In this document: positions 1 through 8,988 of the stretch, piece after piece
Layout: each line of letters opens with the position of its first letter
How positions within the stretch are numbered: the stretch's first letter is position 1
Assembly: GCF_013141695.1 (NCBI RefSeq)
Contig: NZ_WHNY01000060.1
Coordinates: forward strand, 62,001 to 126,000
DNA: 64,000 bases
Reading direction: 5' to 3'
From: Paenibacillus plantarum
Lineage (GTDB): Bacteria > Bacillota > Bacilli > Paenibacillales > NBRC-103111
Translations under genes and position numbers: made by a program
The notes under the pieces: model-generated
The model's input: the letters and a program-made list of their open reading frames with translations, nothing else
Database searches by the model: none
What the model was told of the DNA's origin: nothing

Positions 1-29
1 TAACGCACGAAAATCGACCCGATAGTGCC

Positions 30-125
30 TCTACGTTCCCCTTAGGTATCGTTTCGTCCGATTTCGGCCAATTTAGGACATCTACGTTCCCTTTCTAATC
101 CGTTTGAGCTTATTTCAGCAAAAAT
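30..125. repeat. Two tandem ~50-bp intergenic units
   Basis: The 10-mer TCTACGTTCC occurs at 30-39 and again at 81-90. The flanking bases also agree between the two units (CCYTT, a CGTTT block, an ATTTC-GGC/ATTTC-AGC block), giving a period of about 51 bp. The second unit ends just before the anmK ribosome binding site. The window edge may cut further units on the left. No coding function is seen. Confidence 0.5.
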
Positions 126-147
126 GAAAGAATGGAGATGAGTTATC

Positions 148-1335
148 ATGTTGCGTACACTTTTGAATAAAGCTTCCCTAACCATAGCGGGGCTCATGTC
201 AGGCACCTCCCTAGATGGCATTGATGTTGCCATTGTCCACATAGAGGGGCGAAGCGTAGAGACGAACATCAAGCTGCTTCACTTTGAGAGTCTTCCTTTT
301 GATGAGGAGATGCGAGAAAAGCTTAAGCGTTTATGCACGATCGAGCATTCCGATGTTGCGCAAGTGTGTGGCATGAACTTCGCCATAGCCGAGCGTTTCG
401 CAGATGCCGTCATCCAAACGGCCCAAGCAGCAAACATAAGCATGGACGACATCGATCTGATTTCGACGCATGGGCAGACGATCTGGCACATCCCGGTAGC
501 GGATGAATCGGACCGTTTTCTTCCCAAATCAACGCTGCAAATCGGGGATTTGTCCGTCATTGCCAAACGAACAGGCAAACCTGTCGTTGGTGATTTCAGG
601 ACAGCGGATATCGCTGTTGGCGGGCAAGGCGCACCGCTTGTACCTTATGGCGACGATCTCATGTTCAGAGATGCGGATAAGGGCCGAATCCTTCAAAACA
701 TAGGCGGAATTGGCAACTGCACGGCTCTTCCGGCCGCTAGTGCGGATGGCGGTATGATCGCTTTTGATACGGGCCCGGGGAATATGGTGATGGATCAGGT
801 TGTGTATGAGCTATCCCAAGGGAAGCTTTCGTACGATGCCAATGGCGATTGGGCTGCCAAAGGCAAGGTACATAACGGATTGCTAGCGGACATGCTCGCA
901 CATCCGTATTTCCAGGAACCGCCTCCGAAGACGACGGGCCGTGAAATGTTCGGGAAAACCTATGCCTCGGCATGGCTGGTTTCTGCTCTGGAGCAGGGGC
1001 TGTTGCACGAGGATATCGTGGCGACAGCGACAGCTTTTACCGCGCATACGATTGCACGCGGGTATCAGGCATACATTTTGCCACAGTGTAGCATTGCGGA
1101 AGTGATCGTGAGTGGAGGCGGTGCGCATAATCGCACGCTGCTTCTGATGCTGGCAGATTTATTGCCTGAGCAAGCCATTCTTACGTCAGATGAACTTGGT
1201 ATTTCAGCAGATGCGAAGGAAGCGATTCTGTTTGCTTTGCTTGGCAATGCATTCATCCAAGGAGAGCCGAACAACGTTCCAGCGGCGACGGGAGCAGAAC
1301 GACCGACGATCTTGGGGAAATTAGCTCTGCCATAG
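148..1335 (+). CDS. anmK: Anhydro-N-acetylmuramic acid kinase
   Basis: This 395-residue cytosolic sugar kinase matches AnmK, which hydrolyses the 1,6-anhydro bond of anhydro-MurNAc and phosphorylates it to MurNAc-6-phosphate in cell wall recycling. The phosphate-binding motif GLMSGTSLDGID lies at residues 15-26. The family blocks GDFRTADIAVGGQGAPLVP, FDTGPGNMVMD and VSGGGAHN follow in the expected order, and the length is normal for the family. The ATG at 148 has GGAGATG upstream. A hairpin terminator follows directly, so the gene appears to be transcribed alone. No murQ or nagZ partner is in the window. Confidence 0.95.
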   Translation: MLRTLLNKASLTIAGLMSGTSLDGIDVAIVHIEGRSVETNIKLLHFESLPFDEEMREKLKRLCTIEHSDVAQVCGMNFAIAERFADAVIQTAQAANISMDDIDLISTHGQTIWHIPVADESDRFLPKSTLQIGDLSVIAKRTGKPVVGDFRTADIAVGGQGAPLVPYGDDLMFRDADKGRILQNIGGIGNCTALPAASADGGMIAFDTGPGNMVMDQVVYELSQGKLSYDANGDWAAKGKVHNGLLADMLAHPYFQEPPPKTTGREMFGKTYASAWLVSALEQGLLHEDIVATATAFTAHTIARGYQAYILPQCSIAEVIVSGGGAHNRTLLLMLADLLPEQAILTSDELGISADAKEAILFALLGNAFIQGEPNNVPAATGAERPTILGKLALP

Positions 1336-1350
1336 GTTCTACCTTGTATC

Positions 1351-1396
1351 AGACCGAAGCCATCTATGTAACAGATGGTCATTCGGTCTTATTTTT
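1351..1396 (+). terminator. Intrinsic terminator after anmK
   Basis: Two-part hairpin with outer arms AGACCGAA/TTCGGTCT and inner arms CCATCT/AGATGG. It is followed by the T-rich stretch TTATTTTT. Confidence 0.85.
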
Positions 1397-1420
1397 GGTT
1401 AGGAGAAGTGTCTACTTTTT

Positions 1421-1429
1421 TGGTACAAT
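1421..1429 (+). promoter_or_regulatory. Possible extended -10 promoter for the TPR gene
   Basis: TGGTACAAT fits an extended -10 element (TGnTATAAT-like) 41 bp before the TPR start. No convincing -35 box is seen at 16-18 bp, which is tolerable for an extended -10 promoter. Confidence 0.35.
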
Positions 1430-1469
1430 GTTTACAACTTACTAGAGTTTGTAAAGGAGAGAAGTATGC

Positions 1470-2306
1470 ATGCCGCCTATCCTCAAAAGTATTCTTAAAT
1501 TAATCGTTGTAATTCTCTTAATTGTTATGGCGTTTCAGGCTAACTGGTTAATTGGGGTAGCTGCAATCTTGGTCATCCTAGGTTATTTTGTTTATGTGAA
1601 CCGATCTGCTATGTACGCTCAGAGGGGCAATCTGGCCTATATGAAGGGTGATCGTGAGCAAGCGTTGATTTGGATGGAAAAAGCGTATGACTCGAAAGCC
1701 TTTCTGCCAAAACATCAAATTGGATATGGTTATTTGTTAATGAAGACAGGTGATCTCACCAAGGCTGAGCAAATGTTCGAAGAGGTTCTGCAATCAGCGA
1801 AAGCTTCAGATATCCGCATACAAGCGAAACTCAATGTGGCTACAGTGTACTGGTTGAAGAACAAGCGGGACGAAGCATTGGGCATGTTGCAGGAGCTAGC
1901 AAACGAGGTCAAGAACACACTGGTCTATGGGAATTATGGTTATTTTCAAATTTTGCAGGGAGACTTGGAAGAGGCACTTACTTATAATCTCGAGGCCTAC
2001 GCCTATAATGACAACGATATCACCATTATGGATAACTTAGCGCAAAACTACTATATGCTCGGTCGTCTGAAAGAGGCGGATGAGATGTATACGAAAGTGA
2101 TTGCCAAAACGCCTAAGCACGCGGAGTCCTATTATTTCTATGCGCGAACGCTTGAGCAACTTGGACGAATAAAGGAAGCTCGGGAACAGATTCAAACGGC
2201 GCTAGGGAAGGAACTTGCCCTCGTAACGCCTTTGACGAAAGAGGATATTGTGTTATTCGCTAGTGAGTTAGGTGATGACGAGGTTGAGCAAATGGTAGGG
2301 GAGTAG
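1470..2306 (+). CDS. Membrane-anchored tetratricopeptide-repeat protein
   Basis: 278 residues. Two hydrophobic helices (about residues 8-23 and 26-44) anchor the protein at its N-terminus. The rest (about 45-265) is a run of TPR-like helix pairs, for example NLAYMKGDREQALIWMEKAY and NLAQNYYMLGRLKEADEMY. TPR arrays are protein-protein scaffolds, and no catalytic domain is visible. The ATG at 1470 follows AAAGGAGAG; an overlapping ATG at 1466 is out of frame. It stands alone between two terminators, so context gives no specific job. Confidence 0.85.
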   Translation: MPPILKSILKLIVVILLIVMAFQANWLIGVAAILVILGYFVYVNRSAMYAQRGNLAYMKGDREQALIWMEKAYDSKAFLPKHQIGYGYLLMKTGDLTKAEQMFEEVLQSAKASDIRIQAKLNVATVYWLKNKRDEALGMLQELANEVKNTLVYGNYGYFQILQGDLEEALTYNLEAYAYNDNDITIMDNLAQNYYMLGRLKEADEMYTKVIAKTPKHAESYYFYARTLEQLGRIKEAREQIQTALGKELALVTPLTKEDIVLFASELGDDEVEQMVGE

Positions 2307-2320
2307 TTTGAAGGTTTAAA

Positions 2321-2362
2321 AACAGAGCCCGTTCGAGTGAAGAATCTCGAACGGGCTCTGTT
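2321..2362. terminator. Strong hairpin terminator after the TPR gene
   Basis: Perfect 17-bp stem (2321-2337 with 2346-2362) and an 8-base loop. The stem core is CAGAGCCCGTTCGAG. The T-tract is poor on the plus strand, and only TTT follows on the minus strand. It may serve both flanking genes weakly or protect the mRNA end. Confidence 0.7.
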
Positions 2363-2378
2363 GGTTGGGAGCGGCCAT

Positions 2379-2570
2379 GCTAACGGACATGGGAGCCGCT
2401 AATTGACTACAAAGCAGGGGAAATAAATTCTAATGGACCCTGCAACTGTTATTTGCATTTATTACCATAAATGAGCGCATGAAACAGTAAATAACGCTCC
2501 TAGTGTCCGCTAGCTATTAAAATGTACTGATTTACAGCTCATAGAGGCTGTCAGGTCCGTTAGCTTGACT
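2379..2570. repeat. REP-like element, family B, with inverted copies
   Basis: One forward copy (GCTAACGGACATGGGAGCCG, 2379-2398, continuing to about 2404) and two reverse copies (2490-2514, containing GTGTCCGCTAGC, and 2541-2564, containing GTCCGTTAGC). The same unit recurs at 59142-59327. The copies face each other, so the transcript could fold into a long stem. No gene is seen in 2363-2638. Confidence 0.6.
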
Positions 2571-2638
2571 TGATGGGAATTTGTCGCTGAGGCGTCGATG
2601 GGATGCAAGTACGGCTGCCTGACGCTAGCCCGTTTCAT

Positions 2639-3235
2639 TTACCCAGAAATCAATTCATCCCGATGATAAGTGAGTTGCGATGCTGGTGACGCAGCGTTCG
2701 TCAATTTTTTAGTCCAGATGCAGTACCCCATGCCTACATACGACAATCCCCAGAAGAAAGCAAAATATTTGTTATCGGCAATTGGCAGGAACATGGAGAG
2801 TATCATGATCAGCATGAGTGCGGGGACCCAACGCGGAAAAACTTTTGCCAAGTAAGTCAGGATCATGAACACCAAAGTACCGCCGAGGAAACCAATCGTA
2901 CCGAATATTTGTGAAATGTTAAGCAACAAGCCTTCCGGTTTGAATGCATTTGCACCGCCGTTAGCAAATTGGGACCACAACATCGCTGTTGTTAGTATAT
3001 TTCCAATGATGATGGCGAGGATCGTGATAAAACCAGTGATTCCTGTTTCACGGGATTGTACCTGATAAAAAGCGATGGATCCGACAGACATGAGGATGCA
3101 AGCTATTAATCCTGCGGTCAATTCTTGTGTGCTATCGGTTCCCCAAATGAGAGAGGCAGGGGTCATCCCCATCCTTGCAATTCCTGCTAAAATACAAATC
3201 ATACCCAGCCACTTTATTACTTTGTGCTCCGTCAT
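2639..3235 (-). CDS. Multi-pass membrane protein of unknown function
   Basis: 198 residues with about six hydrophobic segments, among them GMICILAGIARMGM, GLIACILMSVGSIAFY, GFITILAIIIGNILTTAML, IFGTIGFLGGTLVFMILTYL and ALMLIMILSMFLPIA. There are no recognisable catalytic or transport motifs and I do not recognise the family. The start is supported by GGAGGT placed seven bases before the ATG. It is divergent from the downstream histidine kinase gene. A small stress- or lantibiotic-linked membrane protein is possible, but nothing here proves it. Confidence 0.75.
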   Translation of the reverse strand: MTEHKVIKWLGMICILAGIARMGMTPASLIWGTDSTQELTAGLIACILMSVGSIAFYQVQSRETGITGFITILAIIIGNILTTAMLWSQFANGGANAFKPEGLLLNISQIFGTIGFLGGTLVFMILTYLAKVFPRWVPALMLIMILSMFLPIADNKYFAFFWGLSYVGMGYCIWTKKLTNAASPASQLTYHRDELISG

Positions 3236-3460
3236 GGTTACTCAACCTCCAATGTAATAGTGTGTTGCTCCTGTGTTTAGACTACTGGAAGGGAAATCAC
3301 GGAGAACAGAGCAGTGAGTTCCTGAATTTCGGGATATTCGCAGGAATGTTTTGGGAAATGACGGGTAGGCTCGGGAAATTGCTCAATTTCCATATTCAGC
3401 TATCGATTCAACAAACTATAATACATACAGGCAACATTCATGCAGAAAGAATGGCGGTGT

Positions 3461-5626
3461 ATGAAGATGTTACATCTGAGCAAAGCAGGTAGTTCGGAAG
3501 TTGTTAACAAGCGGCAAGTCGTGTGGTCGATGCGAATTGCACAGCTTTTTGTACTCAGCTTCAGTCTACTGTCAGCTGCGCTATATGTAAGTTTGATCCC
3601 ACAGTACTACAACGTACTGGTAGGGAAATGTATCCTACAAGGCTGCGGTAATCTCGTTCCTGCCATGCCTTTGCCGGCAAATGGGTTTAGCTTGGAGCAA
3701 TTTGGACTGTTATTCGTACTCATTGATGTTTTGTTTACATTCGTTTTTTATATGACATCGGCGATCGTGCTTTGGAAAGGATTCCGTGAACCGATGGGGC
3801 TGGTGGCAGTCGTCGCAATGGTGTCTTTCGGATCAACGTTTCCGTCGTTAGTCATGGCGGCATCCAAAGGAGCTGGTTTTGCCCATTATTGGTTCTTAGG
3901 TATCTCCATGCTAAGTTGGGTTTCCTTATCCTTATTTCTCTTGCTATTTCCGAATGGCAAGTTTGTGCCCAACTGGTCGCGTTTCGTTTTTGTGCTGATT
4001 ATGATTGTGGATGTGATGACGCTCTTTTATGAAGGGCAGATGTGGGAAAAGTTTCATATCCCGGCCATAGTCCAGTTTCTCTGGTATGGCTCATCCACAC
4101 TAATTTTGATCTATTCCCAACTATATCGGTTCCGCAATAGGGCTACTGCTGCGGAGCGGCAACAAACGAAATGGGTCGTTTATGGCGCTTCCATTGCTAT
4201 TGTGGGATTCATTGGCATGAGTGCTTTGTTTGACCCTAGTCTCAATGATGGAACAGCACTGACTTATGTGTATTTAAACGCTGTTTTGAATGCCTCCCTG
4301 ACGGCTATTCCCATTACATTAATGTTCGCAGTGTTAAGGCAAAGGCTGTGGAACATCGATCCGCTGGTCAAAAGAACGCTGGTTTATGGATCCTTGTCAG
4401 TTTGCATTGTGCTCATTTATACAGTGACTGTTTTATATTTAAGCCGTGTAATTCAAACTCGGGATCATTATGTCGCTTCGTTACTGGCAACCGCGATTGT
4501 GGCGGTTGCTTTCGCTCCGCTGAAAGAATGGTTGCAGCGGCAAATAAATCGGCTAATGAAAGGCCGCCACGACGATCCTTACGCAGTGCTGCTTGAGCTA
4601 GGCAATCAGTTGATTCAGCCTCAGGATCCTGACGCTATGCTGAATGCAGTTGTAAGAACGGTGAAAGATGCGTTGCGAATTCCCTATACGGCCATTTATA
4701 CCGGTATCGGCGGACAGACGACATTAGTTGCTTCGGCGGGCAGCCTGCTTTATGAGCAACATGTCTTGCCGATTATTCATCGGGGGAAAGAAATGGGAAC
4801 CCTGCACATAGCCAGCCGGTCAGCGGGGGAAGGATTTACGGCGGAAGATAACAAATTTTTGGATGTTCTACTCAGGCAAGCTGGCCCAATTGTGGAGAAT
4901 TGGCATATGACGCAGGGGATGAAGTTGCTGGCACAGGACCTGCAAGAGTCAAGGGAAAAGCTGGTGATAGCGCGGGAAGAAGAGCGCCTGTACATTCGTA
5001 ATAATTTGCACGATGATTTGGCGCCTAAGCTGGCTGCGCTTGCACTGAATGCGGCGACTGCTCAGATTTATGTCGAGACACAGCCGAAAGTAGCGATTGA
5101 CATGCTGGCGGATTTGCGCAAAGTCATCCGCTCTACAGTGGATGAAATTCGTACGCTGGTCCATGACCTGCGGCCGCCAACACTGGATGAGCTTGGGCTG
5201 ATTGGGGCCATACAGGAACGGATTGCCCTTCTGTCCAAGCCTGCGGCAATGCTGGCAGGGGAGAAGGGTGCTGAGGTGCTGGACATTCAGCTATATACAC
5301 CTGGGCTGCTGCCTCCGCTTCCAGCCGCTGTTGAAGTAGCGGTGTATCGCATTGTCACGGAAGCTTTAGTGAATGTCGTGAAACACACCAAAGCTACCAC
5401 CTGTACTGTAAGGCTGGAAGTGTCCGAAGTCGATCAGCTTCATGTGGAAATTAGAGATAATGGGGCACACTTTACACCTTTGACAGTTCATCCAGTTGCT
5501 GAGGGAAAAAGCGGGATTGGGCTGGTTTCTATGCGGGAAAGGGCGGCTGAATTGGGGGGGCACTGTCACATTGACCGGCCTGCGGGCGGAGGGACCCGGG
5601 TTTTGGCGGTCATTCCCTTGTCTTGA
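3461..5626 (+). CDS. Multi-TM sensor histidine kinase, NarL/DesK (HisKA_3) class
   Basis: 721 residues from the ATG at 3461; an in-frame ATG at 3440 exists but neither has an ideal SD. About eight or nine TM helices fill residues 20-330 and include a FPNGKFVP loop typical of ComP-like membrane sensors. A GAF-like region (about 365-480) comes next, then the HisKA_3 box with the phospho-acceptor in RNNLHDDLAPKLA (His517). The C-terminal HATPase_c domain has RDNG and GIGLVSMRERAAELGG motifs. It should autophosphorylate in response to a membrane or intracellular signal and pass phosphate to the regulator encoded 36 bp downstream. The signal and target genes are unknown. Confidence 0.9.
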   Translation: MKMLHLSKAGSSEVVNKRQVVWSMRIAQLFVLSFSLLSAALYVSLIPQYYNVLVGKCILQGCGNLVPAMPLPANGFSLEQFGLLFVLIDVLFTFVFYMTSAIVLWKGFREPMGLVAVVAMVSFGSTFPSLVMAASKGAGFAHYWFLGISMLSWVSLSLFLLLFPNGKFVPNWSRFVFVLIMIVDVMTLFYEGQMWEKFHIPAIVQFLWYGSSTLILIYSQLYRFRNRATAAERQQTKWVVYGASIAIVGFIGMSALFDPSLNDGTALTYVYLNAVLNASLTAIPITLMFAVLRQRLWNIDPLVKRTLVYGSLSVCIVLIYTVTVLYLSRVIQTRDHYVASLLATAIVAVAFAPLKEWLQRQINRLMKGRHDDPYAVLLELGNQLIQPQDPDAMLNAVVRTVKDALRIPYTAIYTGIGGQTTLVASAGSLLYEQHVLPIIHRGKEMGTLHIASRSAGEGFTAEDNKFLDVLLRQAGPIVENWHMTQGMKLLAQDLQESREKLVIAREEERLYIRNNLHDDLAPKLAALALNAATAQIYVETQPKVAIDMLADLRKVIRSTVDEIRTLVHDLRPPTLDELGLIGAIQERIALLSKPAAMLAGEKGAEVLDIQLYTPGLLPPLPAAVEVAVYRIVTEALVNVVKHTKATTCTVRLEVSEVDQLHVEIRDNGAHFTPLTVHPVAEGKSGIGLVSMRERAAELGGHCHIDRPAGGGTRVLAVIPLS

Positions 5627-5662
5627 ACATATATAAAACGGTGTGGAGGAGAATGACAGACG

Positions 5663-6313
5663 ATGAGGATAATGATTGCAGATGATCATCCGATATTTCG
5701 AAGCGGTGTCCGAAATTTGCTGCAAACTACGGAAGATTTAATTGTCGTAGGAGAAGCGGCATCTGGAGATGAAGTTTTGGGGCTCGTGGAACAATGTCAG
5801 CCTGATTTGATATTAATGGACATTCGAATGCCAGGGCTCAATGGCATTGAAGCGACCCGGTTAGTCAAAGAGAAATATCCGCACATCCATGTGCTAATTC
5901 TCACCATGTTCCGTGACGATCAATCGGTCTTTACGGCTATGCGTGTTGGAGCCAAAGGATACGTACTCAAAGACGCTGATGAAATCGAATTGCTTCAGTC
6001 TGTTCGGATGGTTGGCAATGGAGGCGCTGTGTTCAGCTCTGATATTGCGGCCCGCATGATGCATTTCTTCTCGGAACCGAGAACACGCAATCCCTCGGAG
6101 CATCCGGTATTATCTGAACTGTCCAAACGTGAAATGGAAATTTTGGAGCGGATGGCTGAAGGTCATACCAATGCCCAGATCGGCGCGCGTTTAGCGATCA
6201 GCGCCAAAACTGTGGCCAACTACGTTTCGACGATATTGAATAAGCTGCAGGTCGTGGACCGCAATGAAGCCAGCAGAATCCTGCAAGAATTTCGGGAGGG
6301 TTCATCGAATTAA
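5663..6313 (+). CDS. NarL/LuxR-family response regulator
   Basis: 216 residues. The REC domain spans about 1-120 with the acidic pair Asp7-Asp8, phospho-acceptor Asp53 (in LILMDIRMPG) and the conserved Lys in GYVLKDA. The LuxR-type helix-turn-helix covers about 148-210 (LSKREMEILERMAEGHTNAQI...SAKTVANYVSTIL). The ATG is preceded by TGGAGGAGAATG. It follows the sensor kinase gene with a short gap and forms a two-gene operon with it. It should bind DNA as a phosphorylated dimer; the regulon cannot be read from the window. Confidence 0.95.
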   Translation: MRIMIADDHPIFRSGVRNLLQTTEDLIVVGEAASGDEVLGLVEQCQPDLILMDIRMPGLNGIEATRLVKEKYPHIHVLILTMFRDDQSVFTAMRVGAKGYVLKDADEIELLQSVRMVGNGGAVFSSDIAARMMHFFSEPRTRNPSEHPVLSELSKREMEILERMAEGHTNAQIGARLAISAKTVANYVSTILNKLQVVDRNEASRILQEFREGSSN

Positions 6314-6350
6314 AGAAGCCTCGGCCACGGAAATCATGGCCAGAGGCTTA
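6314..6350 (+). terminator. Hairpin terminator after the two-component operon
   Basis: Arms AAGCCTCGGCCA and TGGCCAGAGGCTT pair with one bulged base. The 3' tail TATATTT is only moderately T-rich. Confidence 0.65.
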
Positions 6351-6381
6351 TATTTGGTCGAGCCTTGATAAACGCACGCGT

Positions 6382-6420
6382 CTCAGCAGTCAAATTACCC
6401 AAAATCAACAAACTGCTGAG
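6382..6420. other. Isolated 9-bp inverted repeat
   Basis: CTCAGCAGT (6382-6390) and ACTGCTGAG (6412-6420) are perfect inverted arms around a 21-base AT-rich loop, with no T-tract. It lies in a gene-free stretch (6351-6697) between convergent genes. The role is unknown. Confidence 0.4.
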
Positions 6421-6494
6421 TGGAGTCGCCTAAATCTGCCGTCTCAGAACCCTGATCACCGGAAAGTATCTCCGAGCCGTGTGCTCCAAGCAAA

Positions 6495-6697
6495 TAGATG
6501 GATATTGTACAGTTATTCTTCGGGATTTTCCGATCAAGCGCTCATTTGATGGAAAACCTACAGCTAATTTCATACATTTTAGCCATGTGGAACAAAAGAG
6601 GCAGTTTTAACAACATATTTTCCAGTTAAATCGAGTTTTCGAAGAAACTTGGCTTAAATAGCTGTACTATTTCCAGTTAAAGCAACGAAGTAGCCAG
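6495..6697 (+). repeat. Dispersed intergenic repeat, family A, copy 1
   Basis: Carries GATGGAAAACCTACAGCTAA near 6548 and a downstream block resembling ATTTTCCAGTTAAATCGAG, then GTTTTCGAAG, then CTTAAATAGCTGTA. The same order of blocks occurs at 33760-33965, and related blocks occur at 25745-25965 and, inverted, at 28945-29160. No open frame is conserved, so this is noncoding. Confidence 0.6.
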
Positions 6698-8344
6698 TTA
6701 TTTGGTTGAGCTCACCTGCAACAGGTGAGCTTCTTTGGTTCGATTGAAATGGGTGAGCGTGAACAGATAATCACCCTTAAAGTAACTGTTCTTGTACGCG
6801 CCAGCACCTGCGCCAACTTCCAGTTCCATAATGCTGTAGCCTGCATCATTCGGCTCGTTCAGCTTTTTGAACGTCTCGATGCCTGGCTGCAGCAGCGCTA
6901 GAGGCTTGGAGCCCCAAATACTAAGGGACGTGACCACCGCTTCCTTCGGGTTGGTCTTCGACGGCTCTACCAGCAGCGACAGCTGGTAGGCCGGGTAGCT
7001 CAGCAGCAGCTTCACGCCTGCTGCCGCGCTAGCCCCAGCGCCTGCCGCATCGGCAAGCGGCGAAGCAATATCGGAGGCGGCTGCGACCGCCGCCTCCTGG
7101 CCCGCGAGCATGACGCTGTCATCCTGCAGCGTCACTTCCGCTGGTTTGCCCAGCAAGTCTTCGACTTTCTTGCTGGACAAACCGAGGAAGCCCTGCAGGC
7201 TGACGGCGCCGCCTGCCCAGAAGCTCCGCAGCAGCGGCGCGCCGTCTGCGTCAAACACCGTGCCAAGGCCGTCATAGACGCTGGCCTTGAAATCCCCTTT
7301 GTAGACGAGTTTGCCTAACTCGTCATACGCTTCCCCGGCGCCGGTCAGGGCGCCGCTCTGGAACGCGCCTTTGAGGCGCGGAACGCCTTTTTCATCAAAA
7401 GAGGTGCCCTCGCCGTTATATAAACCTACAAGAAATTGACCTTTATACTTCATCATGCCGCTAGGGTAGAATTCCGTGCCCTCGCCGGAGTAGCTGCCAT
7501 TTTTGAAGCCGCCTTCGTACATGAGAATGCCCTTCGCATCAAAGAGCTTGCCTGCCCCATTGTACAAACTTGCGGAGAATTCTCCCTCGTACTGGATGAT
7601 TCCTCCCGAGGAGAAGAGCTTGCCAGCGCCATTATACATGCCGCCATTGAAGGCTCCTTCATAAAGCAAGTCCCCGCTAGGTACAAACAACTTGCCAGCC
7701 CCGCCGAATTTGCCATTTTGAAACTCGCCTGTATAGATGACTCGCTGCTTCTCATCGTACAAGGCGCCAGCGCCATTATAGACATCCGCCGTGAAGGCGC
7801 CTTTGTAAATCAGGTGTCCTAGTTCATCATAGAGAGCGCCGTTCCCATTTTTGAGACCTTTTTCATAATCACCCTCGTACGCGAGGATGCCGTTGTCATG
7901 GTACAGCTTACCTTTACCAGAGTAAAGACCATCAACCAGATCGCCGACATAGCGAGCTTCTTTTTTATCTTTTTTCGGATCGACAACGACTTTACCATTA
8001 CCCGAAAAGCTATTGAGTTTAGGTGTATTTTCCTGAAGTACCGGTACACGGTTAAGCCATTTGTTCACGATCGCAGGCGGGCGTATGAAGATGAAGTAAG
8101 CTAGAACGAGCAGGAACAATACGATGAAAATAAGCAGTCTCTTGGAGATGTAGTAGGAGCCGATCAAAACGTAGTTTTTTAAAGAGGATTCACGCGTTTG
8201 CAACATGGTTCGCATCATTTGCTGAAATTTAATAATCGCTAGCTTAGGCAGCCTTCCAACGGTCAGGATGGCCTTCATAATATGTCCGATGAAAGGTGCT
8301 ACGATAGGCTTTAGCACTTTCTCAATCGTTTTAATCGGCTCCAA
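6698..8344 (-). CDS. Membrane-anchored MORN-repeat protein
   Basis: 548 residues from a TTG at 8344 (GGAGTG six bases upstream; a TTG 21 bases earlier lacks spacing for an SD). An amphipathic N-terminal stretch is followed by one TM helix (about residues 68-86, LLIFIVLFLLVLAYFIFI). About eleven MORN-type repeats follow, of the pattern YxGxFxnGxYnGxGkLyd. The C-terminal 150 residues are Ala-rich and then mixed. MORN arrays are beta-hairpin scaffolds that bind lipids or proteins. The next gene upstream encodes a PAAR-like protein, and the divergent operon carries DUF4157, so a role in an injection-system-related envelope assembly is inferred, not shown. Confidence 0.8.
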   Translation of the reverse strand: MEPIKTIEKVLKPIVAPFIGHIMKAILTVGRLPKLAIIKFQQMMRTMLQTRESSLKNYVLIGSYYISKRLLIFIVLFLLVLAYFIFIRPPAIVNKWLNRVPVLQENTPKLNSFSGNGKVVVDPKKDKKEARYVGDLVDGLYSGKGKLYHDNGILAYEGDYEKGLKNGNGALYDELGHLIYKGAFTADVYNGAGALYDEKQRVIYTGEFQNGKFGGAGKLFVPSGDLLYEGAFNGGMYNGAGKLFSSGGIIQYEGEFSASLYNGAGKLFDAKGILMYEGGFKNGSYSGEGTEFYPSGMMKYKGQFLVGLYNGEGTSFDEKGVPRLKGAFQSGALTGAGEAYDELGKLVYKGDFKASVYDGLGTVFDADGAPLLRSFWAGGAVSLQGFLGLSSKKVEDLLGKPAEVTLQDDSVMLAGQEAAVAAASDIASPLADAAGAGASAAAGVKLLLSYPAYQLSLLVEPSKTNPKEAVVTSLSIWGSKPLALLQPGIETFKKLNEPNDAGYSIMELEVGAGAGAYKNSYFKGDYLFTLTHFNRTKEAHLLQVSSTK

Positions 8345-8383
8345 TGCTCTCACTCCTTGTTTCAATTGTAAAAAAAGAACAAT

Positions 8384-8770
8384 TTATGGGACCTGAATCG
8401 TCATCTGACCAGGCTGTTGAACGGAAATAACGCCGCCCCAATTACACATGCATTTGGAGCTATTGTTAAGCGCGGGCATATTCGCGACAAGGACGGTAGG
8501 CGCTCCGGGTGCCCAAGGAGCTGCTGTGACGGGGATGCAGGGCATCGGTGTCAGTACGCCAAGAGCTGCAGCTGTCGCTGCGGCCACCATGGGATTCGCC
8601 ATCGAATTGCACATCCCAAACGGCAGTATATTCACCATGGGCTTATTATCCATGATATTGGCAATAGGCATCGCGGTCATGACCATATTCGCAGGAAGCA
8701 CCATTAACGAGCTAGGTGCAGCACCGAATGTGCATTGCAGCATAGCGCCACCGCATACGATATTCCCCAT
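8384..8770 (-). CDS. PAAR-like DUF4280 protein
   Basis: 128 residues from the ATG at 8770 (GGAAGGGG seven bases upstream). The N-terminus GNIVCGGAMLQCTFGAAPSSL and the later CMCNWGGVI are hallmarks of the DUF4280/PAAR-like family. These small Cys- and Gly-rich proteins resemble PAAR tips that cap phage-like injection spikes. The cysteines (CGG, LQC, CNS, PCIP, CMC) could bind a metal ion. It is upstream of the MORN gene by 39 bp, same strand, so the two likely form an operon. No VgrG-like spike gene is in the window. Confidence 0.88.
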   Translation of the reverse strand: MGNIVCGGAMLQCTFGAAPSSLMVLPANMVMTAMPIANIMDNKPMVNILPFGMCNSMANPMVAAATAAALGVLTPMPCIPVTAAPWAPGAPTVLVANMPALNNSSKCMCNWGGVISVQQPGQMTIQVP

Positions 8771-8941
8771 CTGCAAGCCCCTTCCTTGAAATTATTTCCC
8801 GTGCAATAATTCGGCAAAATTTGCTTTCATCTTTCTTTTATACTACTAGAAAAGGTTATATGCGGCAATCTAATCCTATATTCGCTAGATTTCGCTATTT
8901 TTCTCCAAAGAATGGATGCGAGAGTGGTAGAGATATTGTAC

Positions 8942-8947
8942 TATAAA
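8942..8947 (+). promoter_or_regulatory. Possible -10 box for the island operon
   Basis: TATAAA lies about 45 bp upstream of the TolC-like start, in the 218-bp divergent region between the PAAR-like and TolC-like genes. No clear -35 box is seen, so the sigma factor is unknown. An alternative sigma is conceivable given the partner-switching genes downstream. Confidence 0.3.
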
Positions 8948-8988
8948 GAGAGAGAAGTACGTGAGCGGAGGGGTTTGTTCTGAATGGT

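Noticed and set aside
8448..8789. 113-codon antisense frame opposite the PAAR-like gene
   Set aside because: Shadow frame; the DUF4280 reading on the minus strand has clear family motifs and an RBS.
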